This document shows positions 6,098-9,121 of a stretch of DNA of 9,121 nt, in pieces. Made by a program: the position numbers and the translations under genes. The stretch spans positions 1-9,121 of the forward strand of contig SKJO01000193.1 of NCBI GenBank assembly GCA_007121975.1. The letters are read 5' to 3'. The number at the start of each line of letters is the position of its first letter. The first letter of the stretch is position 1. The notes under the pieces were generated by a model that saw only the letters and a list, made by a program, of their open reading frames with translations, was not told the DNA's origin and made no database searches. Source of the DNA: Nitriliruptoraceae bacterium (GTDB lineage Bacteria; Actinomycetota; Nitriliruptoria; Nitriliruptorales; Nitriliruptoraceae).

Positions 6098-7091
6098 CCT
6101 GCAGGGTGCGCACGGTGGTGAACGGCGGCCGGCCCTCACCGTCCGAGACGTCGATCTCGCGGGCCTCGATCTCGTAGTCTCCGGGTTCGTCGAGGGTCAC
6201 GGTCTGCGTCCAGGTGCCGCGTCCGGGCCCGCCCTGCGAGGCGGTCACGAAGCTGTCGAGCACCACCTGCTCGTCGGGTCCGGTCACCGTCAGCTCGAAG
6301 GTCGCCTCGAACACGGTGGCCTGTCCGGCCAGCTCGACCTCGCCCGCCGGCAGCTGCGCGTCGTGCACGGGCGATTCGATGGTGATGGGCGAGAGCGCGA
6401 AGGGGTCGGGCTCGATCGGCTGGGACCAGTCGAGGTGGCCCCACAGCTCGACGATCGGTTCGCCCTCGACGGTGAGCTGCGCCACCTCGACGTCGTCGAG
6501 TCCGGCGGCGGTGTGCGCGAACTGCTCGGCGAAGGCCAGCTCCTGCGCGGACCCCCCGGAGGTGTCCAGGACTCCGGCGTCCACGTCCACGATCAGCGTC
6601 GAGCCGTCACGACGGACGTCGAGCACGGTGACCCCCTCGGGTACGGAGGTGGTCAGCGCCGGGTCGTCGGGCAGGTGCGTGAACAGCTGCTCGATGGTGA
6701 GGCGGTCGAGTACGGCGGGGTCCTGCGCCTGCGCGGCGTCGTCGAGCTCGACGGTGACGGTGACCGGTTCGACGTACTCGGCGACGTCGGCCACGCGGGT
6801 CATGGCGATGCGCAGATCGGCGGTGGCCGCATCGTCGGCCTCGGGCTCGTCGGCCTCCGCCGGATCCGCGGGCTCGTCGGGCTCGTCGGGTGCGTCGGGC
6901 TCGTCGGCCACGTCCGGGTCGGGCTCCGCGGGCTCATCATCGGGTTCGGGGGTCTCGGGGACCGGTTCGGTGACCGGCGCCTCCGGATCATCCGGGGCCG
7001 GGTCCTCGGCCGCGCAGCCGACGACGGCCAGCGCGACGGCGGCGATGACGGCCAGGATCGCGGGCACCAGGGTGCGGGAACGTACGGTCAT
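6087..7091 (-). CDS. GerMN-Gmad2 domain lipoprotein
   Basis: This is a predicted secreted lipoprotein; the function is unknown, though its domains are named from spore-germination proteins. ATG at 7091 follows GGGAGG (7104-7099) by 7 nt and gives 334 aa. Residues 1-25 form a lipoprotein signal peptide (MTVRSR, then a hydrophobic stretch) with lipobox VVGC and C26 as the lipidated residue. A long Asp/Glu/Pro-rich linker (27-89) should hold the folded part off the membrane. A GerMN domain (about 92-218) shows IEQLFTHLP, then TTSVPEGVTVLDV (147-159), GGSAQELAF (179-187) and LTVEGEPIVELWGHLDW (206-222). A Gmad2 immunoglobulin-like domain (about 232-330) shows ITIESPVHDAQLPAGEVELAGQ in two parts, VFEATFELTV (260-269) and a C-terminal REIDVSDGEGRPPFTTVRTL (311-330). 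The domains do not show that the organism sporulates. It is divergent from the glutaredoxin gene. Confidence 0.9.
   Translation of the reverse strand: MTVRSRTLVPAILAVIAAVALAVVGCAAEDPAPDDPEAPVTEPVPETPEPDDEPAEPDPDVADEPDAPDEPDEPADPAEADEPEADDAATADLRIAMTRVADVAEYVEPVTVTVELDDAAQAQDPAVLDRLTIEQLFTHLPDDPALTTSVPEGVTVLDVRRDGSTLIVDVDAGVLDTSGGSAQELAFAEQFAHTAAGLDDVEVAQLTVEGEPIVELWGHLDWSQPIEPDPFALSPITIESPVHDAQLPAGEVELAGQATVFEATFELTVTGPDEQVVLDSFVTASQGGPGRGTWTQTVTLDEPGDYEIEAREIDVSDGEGRPPFTTVRTLQVTG
6870..6905 (-). repeat. 9-bp tandem repeat encoding D-E-P in the lipoprotein linker
   Basis: There are four 9-bp units on the plus strand (6870-6878, 6879-6887, 6888-6896, 6897-6905). Three are identical (GGGCTCGTC) and the third has GGGTGCGTC. 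On the coding strand they read Asp-Glu-Pro, with one Asp-Ala-Pro, at residues 63-74. Related but diverged triplets continue on both sides through residues 27-89, so the whole linker may have grown by slippage. Confidence 0.85.
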
Positions 7092-7183
7092 GGGGCATCC
7101 TCCCTGCGGTCGGCCATGGACGACACCCGGTGAGACGAGCACCGACCCGTGAGGGTTGCACACCCTGCCCCGGAAGGACGAGC
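7092..7183. promoter_or_regulatory. Divergent control region between lipoprotein and glutaredoxin genes
   Basis: A 92-bp spacer carries start signals for both flanking genes: GGGAGG (7104-7099, minus) for the lipoprotein, and GGAAGGA (7172-7178, plus) 5 nt before the glutaredoxin ATG. Between them lie CACC-C-GGTG at 7124-7132 and the perfect dyad AGGGT-N5-ACCCT at 7152-7166. I see no convincing -35/-10 pair on either strand. Confidence 0.4.
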
Positions 7184-7519
7184 ATGAGCGTCAGTCACGA
7201 TCCGCCGGCCAGCCCGGTGGTCGTCTACCACCGGCCCGGCTGTCCCTTCTGTCGCTCGTTGCTCCGGGGGCTGGGGCGCCGTGGGCTGCAGCACGACCGC
7301 GTCGACATCTGGCAGGACCCGTCGGCCGCCGCCGAGGTGCGGGCGGTGGCCGGAGGCAACGAGACGGTCCCGACCGTTCGGGTGGGGACGCGCATGCTGG
7401 TCAACCCCTCGGCCGGGCAGGTGTTGGACGCCGTCGCCGAGGTGGCGCCCGACTGGCTTCCACCGCCGCCCGAGCGGCACGGCTGGTGGCGGGGCCGTGC
7501 CCGCTCCACGGAGGGCTGA
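7184..7519 (+). CDS. Glutaredoxin family protein, mycoredoxin-like
   Basis: This is a small cytoplasmic thiol-disulfide oxidoreductase. ATG at 7184 is chosen over an upstream start at 7130 because GGAAGGA lies 5 nt before it and the thioredoxin fold begins at residue 11. The product is 111 aa. Strand one is PVVVYHRPGC, with the active site C20-P-F-C23. The cis-proline motif is ETVPTVRV (60-67, P63), preceded by GGN, and NPSAG (74-78) follows. The GGN-x-TVPTV-N-P-S pattern resembles actinobacterial mycoredoxin-1, which uses mycothiol rather than glutathione. The dithiol CxxC is intact. A C-terminal extension of about 20 residues rich in Pro, Arg and Trp (91-111) goes beyond the fold. The rmuC start follows the stop by one base, so the two are almost certainly co-transcribed. 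The mycothiol partner is inferred, not shown. Confidence 0.88.
   Translation: MSVSHDPPASPVVVYHRPGCPFCRSLLRGLGRRGLQHDRVDIWQDPSAAAEVRAVAGGNETVPTVRVGTRMLVNPSAGQVLDAVAEVAPDWLPPPPERHGWWRGRARSTEG
7510..7514 (+). promoter_or_regulatory. Ribosome binding site for rmuC, inside the glutaredoxin gene
   Basis: GGAGG lies 6 nt before GTG at 7521 and within the last codons of the upstream gene, whose stop is 7517-7519. This decides the rmuC start, 80 codons inside the longest open frame, and suggests translational coupling. Confidence 0.75.
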
Positions 7520-7520
7520 G

Positions 7521-8759
7521 GTGGACGGCTCGGCCGGGGTGCTGCTGCTCGCGCTGGTGGTGCTCGCCGCCGTCGGGATGCTGGGCTGGTGGCTCGGTCG
7601 CCAGCAGCAGCAGGCGACGCGCACCGCGCTGGGCGAGGTGCGTGACGAGCTGACCCGCCAGCAGCAGACCGAGCTGCTCGCGCTCGGTGACCGCCACCGC
7701 GCCGAGCTCGACCGGGCGGTGCTCGCCCTGCGGCGGGCCGCCGCCGATGAGCTCGGCGACCACCACCGGCAGGGGGAGCAGGCGCTGCAGAGCCGCAAGC
7801 AGCTGATCGATGCCGAGCTGGCCCGGGTCGCCGGCACCCTCGAGCAGCTCACGGGCCTGATCCGCCGGCTCGAGGCCGACCGGGCCGCCCAGCTCGGCGG
7901 AGTCACCGAGCAACTGGGCGCGGTCACCCGCACCCATGCGGAGCTCGCGGCCACCACCGGCGCACTGCGCGAGGCGCTGACCTCCTCCCAGGCCCGCGGC
8001 CAGTGGGGCGAGCGGCTCGCCGAGGACGTGCTGCGGGCCGCGGGGTTCGTCGAGGGGGTCAGCTACCGGACCCAGACCACCACCGTCCAGGGCAACCGGC
8101 CCGACATCACCTTCCTGCTGCCCGGCGACCGGGTCCTGCACCTCGATGTGAAGTTCCCGCTGGCCAACTACCTCGCGATGCTCGAGGCGGACGCCGAGGT
8201 CGACCGCGAGGCCCGGCTGGCCGCCTTCCTCGCCGACGTGCGGGCCCGGGTGCGCGAGCTGGCCACGCGCGACTACCGCGACCCGGAGGGCGGCACGCTG
8301 GACCTGGTGCTGCTGTTCCTGCCCAACGAGGCGGTCTACGGCTTCGTGCACGAGCACGATCCCACGCTGCTCGACGACGCGTTGGCGCGCAAGGTCGTGC
8401 TGTGCTCGCCCTCGACGCTGTTCGCGGTGCTGGCGGTGATCCGCCAGGCCGTGGACGCCTTCGCCGTCGAGCGCACCAGCAATGAGATGCTCACGCTGCT
8501 CGCGGGCCTCAGCGACCAGTGGCGACGGGTCGTGGAGGTGCTCGAGCGTCTCGGCCGGGGGCTGGACCAGACCACGCGGGCCTACGAGGAGCTCACCGGT
8601 CCGCGCCGCCGGCAGCTCGAGCGGCGCCTGGCCGCCGTCGACGAGCTGCGCCGGGAGCGGGGGTTGCCGGACGCGGTCGACGTCGCCGCCGTCGACGGAG
8701 CCGACGCCGAGGCCGACCCCGCCTCAGGCGAGGTGCCGGGCCCACCGCCGGTGCCCTAG
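7521..8759 (+). CDS. rmuC: DNA recombination protein RmuC
   Basis: RmuC family proteins limit rearrangements at repeated DNA and have a predicted PD-(D/E)XK-type nuclease core; the exact biochemical role is not settled. GTG at 7521 gives 412 aa, within the family's usual range. Residues 5-26 are a hydrophobic N-terminal anchor (VLLLALVVLAAVGMLGWWLG). A long coiled coil rich in Gln, Glu and Arg follows (about 27-150). The conserved core runs from about 155 to 350: RGQWGE (159-164), GNRPDITFLL (191-200) and HLDVKFPLANY (207-217). E164, D195, D209 and K211 match the expected catalytic pattern. FLPNEAVYGF (266-275) and SPSTLFAVLAVIRQA (296-310) are further family signatures. The last 30 residues are acidic and proline-rich, probably disordered. 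It lies between a mycoredoxin and a peroxiredoxin gene, which suggests expression under oxidative stress, by inference. Confidence 0.96.
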   Translation: MDGSAGVLLLALVVLAAVGMLGWWLGRQQQQATRTALGEVRDELTRQQQTELLALGDRHRAELDRAVLALRRAAADELGDHHRQGEQALQSRKQLIDAELARVAGTLEQLTGLIRRLEADRAAQLGGVTEQLGAVTRTHAELAATTGALREALTSSQARGQWGERLAEDVLRAAGFVEGVSYRTQTTTVQGNRPDITFLLPGDRVLHLDVKFPLANYLAMLEADAEVDREARLAAFLADVRARVRELATRDYRDPEGGTLDLVLLFLPNEAVYGFVHEHDPTLLDDALARKVVLCSPSTLFAVLAVIRQAVDAFAVERTSNEMLTLLAGLSDQWRRVVEVLERLGRGLDQTTRAYEELTGPRRRQLERRLAAVDELRRERGLPDAVDVAAVDGADAEADPASGEVPGPPPVP

Positions 8760-8811
8760 CCTGCCCCCCACGATCCACCATCCGTGCTCACCGTTTCCAG
8801 GAGACGCCACC
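8760..8811 (+). promoter_or_regulatory. rmuC-peroxiredoxin spacer with strong ribosome binding site
   Basis: The 52-bp spacer ends in AGGAGA (8799-8804), 7 nt before the ATG at 8812. I see no clear -35/-10 pair and no stem-loop with a T-tract, so read-through from rmuC is likely, although a separate promoter inside rmuC cannot be excluded. Confidence 0.4.
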
Positions 8812-9121
8812 ATGAGCGTGCAGCAGGGCGATACCGCCCCCGATTTCGAGCTCAAGGACCAGACCAACCAGCCGGTGCGGCTGTCGGACTACCGCGGCAA
8901 GAAGCATGTCGTGCTGGTGTTCTACCCGCTGTCGTTCACCGGGGTGTGCGAGGGCGAGATGTGCGCCATCCGCGACTCCATCGAGGTGTTCCGCACCGAT
9001 GAGGTCGAGACCCTCGCGGTGTCGGTGGACTCGCCGTTCACCCACAAGAAGTGGGCCGAGGAGCAGGGCTTCGAGTTCCCCCTGCTGGCCGACTTCTGGC
9101 CGCACGGCGAGGTGGCCCGCA
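8812..9121 (+). CDS. AhpE-like peroxiredoxin (3' partial)
   Basis: A cytoplasmic thiol peroxidase that reduces hydrogen peroxide, organic peroxides or peroxynitrite. The start is ATG with AGGAGA 7 nt upstream; the first 103 residues are in the window and the gene runs off the right edge. GDTAPDFELKDQ (6-17) is the usual peroxiredoxin opening. FYPLSFTGVC (37-46) holds the PxxxTxxC motif with peroxidatic C46. SVDSPFTHKKWAEEQGFEFP and LLADFWPHGEVAR near the edge match the AhpE type of actinobacteria. A second cysteine, C51, lies five residues after C46, the same spacing as the peroxidatic and resolving cysteines of BCP/PrxQ enzymes. So a PrxQ-like mechanism is possible even though the rest looks like AhpE. 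Being downstream of rmuC and a mycoredoxin gene fits mycothiol-dependent recycling. Confidence 0.93.
   Translation, partial: MSVQQGDTAPDFELKDQTNQPVRLSDYRGKKHVVLVFYPLSFTGVCEGEMCAIRDSIEVFRTDEVETLAVSVDSPFTHKKWAEEQGFEFPLLADFWPHGEVAR

Noticed and set aside
6087..7091. The GerMN-Gmad2 protein as proof of sporulation
   Set aside because: These domains occur in lipoproteins of organisms not known to sporulate, and no other sporulation gene is in the window.
6057..7152. Two long plus-strand frames opposite the lipoprotein gene, one Ser/Gly-rich near its C-terminus
   Set aside because: The Ser/Gly repeats are the antisense reading of the Asp-Glu-Pro linker codons. The minus-strand frame has a ribosome binding site, lipobox and two recognisable domains, so it is the real gene.
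7088..8357. Long minus-strand frames opposite the glutaredoxin and rmuC genes
   Set aside because: They are antisense to two well-supported genes, have compositionally biased translations and no ribosome binding site or domain.
7521..8759. rmuC as part of a phage-defence or mobile island
   Set aside because: RmuC is a widespread chromosomal gene. No defence genes, integrase, tRNA or composition change flank it here.

Overview
This window is ordinary-looking chromosomal DNA from a very GC-rich bacterium, most likely an actinomycete (Actinomycetota). The evidence is the strong G/C bias at third codon positions, frequent GTG starts, a mycoredoxin-like glutaredoxin and an AhpE-type one-cysteine-family peroxiredoxin. 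A GerMN-Gmad2 lipoprotein and a DUF2786 protein of the actinobacterial type also fit. The class cannot be fixed by eye; a deep-branching class is possible but unproven. No tRNA, rRNA, CRISPR array, insertion sequence or phage gene was seen.

Layout. (1) Positions 2-1324 (+): the 3' part of a DUF2786 protein of unknown function, open at the left edge, with an 18-bp tandem repeat in its N-terminal part. (2) Positions 1354-3153 (-): a complete SulP anion transporter with a C-terminal STAS domain, convergent with the first gene. (3) Positions 3262-4203 (-): a ten-helix EamA/DMT exporter-like permease, upstream of SulP on the same strand. (4) A 151-bp divergent control region. (5) Positions 4355-6097 (+): a CoA-disulfide reductase-type flavoprotein fused to a rhodanese domain, with both active-site cysteines present. 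(6) Positions 6087-7091 (-): a secreted GerMN-Gmad2 lipoprotein whose 3' end overlaps the flavoprotein gene by 11 bp, tail to tail. (7) A 92-bp divergent control region with a perfect small dyad. (8) Positions 7184-7519 (+) glutaredoxin/mycoredoxin, 7521-8759 (+) rmuC and 8812 to the right edge (+) an AhpE-like peroxiredoxin, spaced tightly enough to be one transcript.

How the genes may work together. Three of the eight genes handle thiols or persulfides: CoADR-rhodanese, mycoredoxin and AhpE. In Mycobacterium, mycoredoxin-1 with mycothiol is a known reductant of AhpE, so finding the two three genes apart on one strand suggests a peroxide-detoxifying unit, with the DNA-maintenance protein RmuC between them. 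A SulP transporter near a rhodanese hints at sulfur handling, but its substrate cannot be read from sequence.

I found no convincing wholly new system. The points most worth a second look are the thiol-redox grouping around rmuC, the extra cysteine five residues after the peroxidatic one in the peroxiredoxin, the repeat-encoded segments in two proteins, and the GerMN-Gmad2 lipoprotein.
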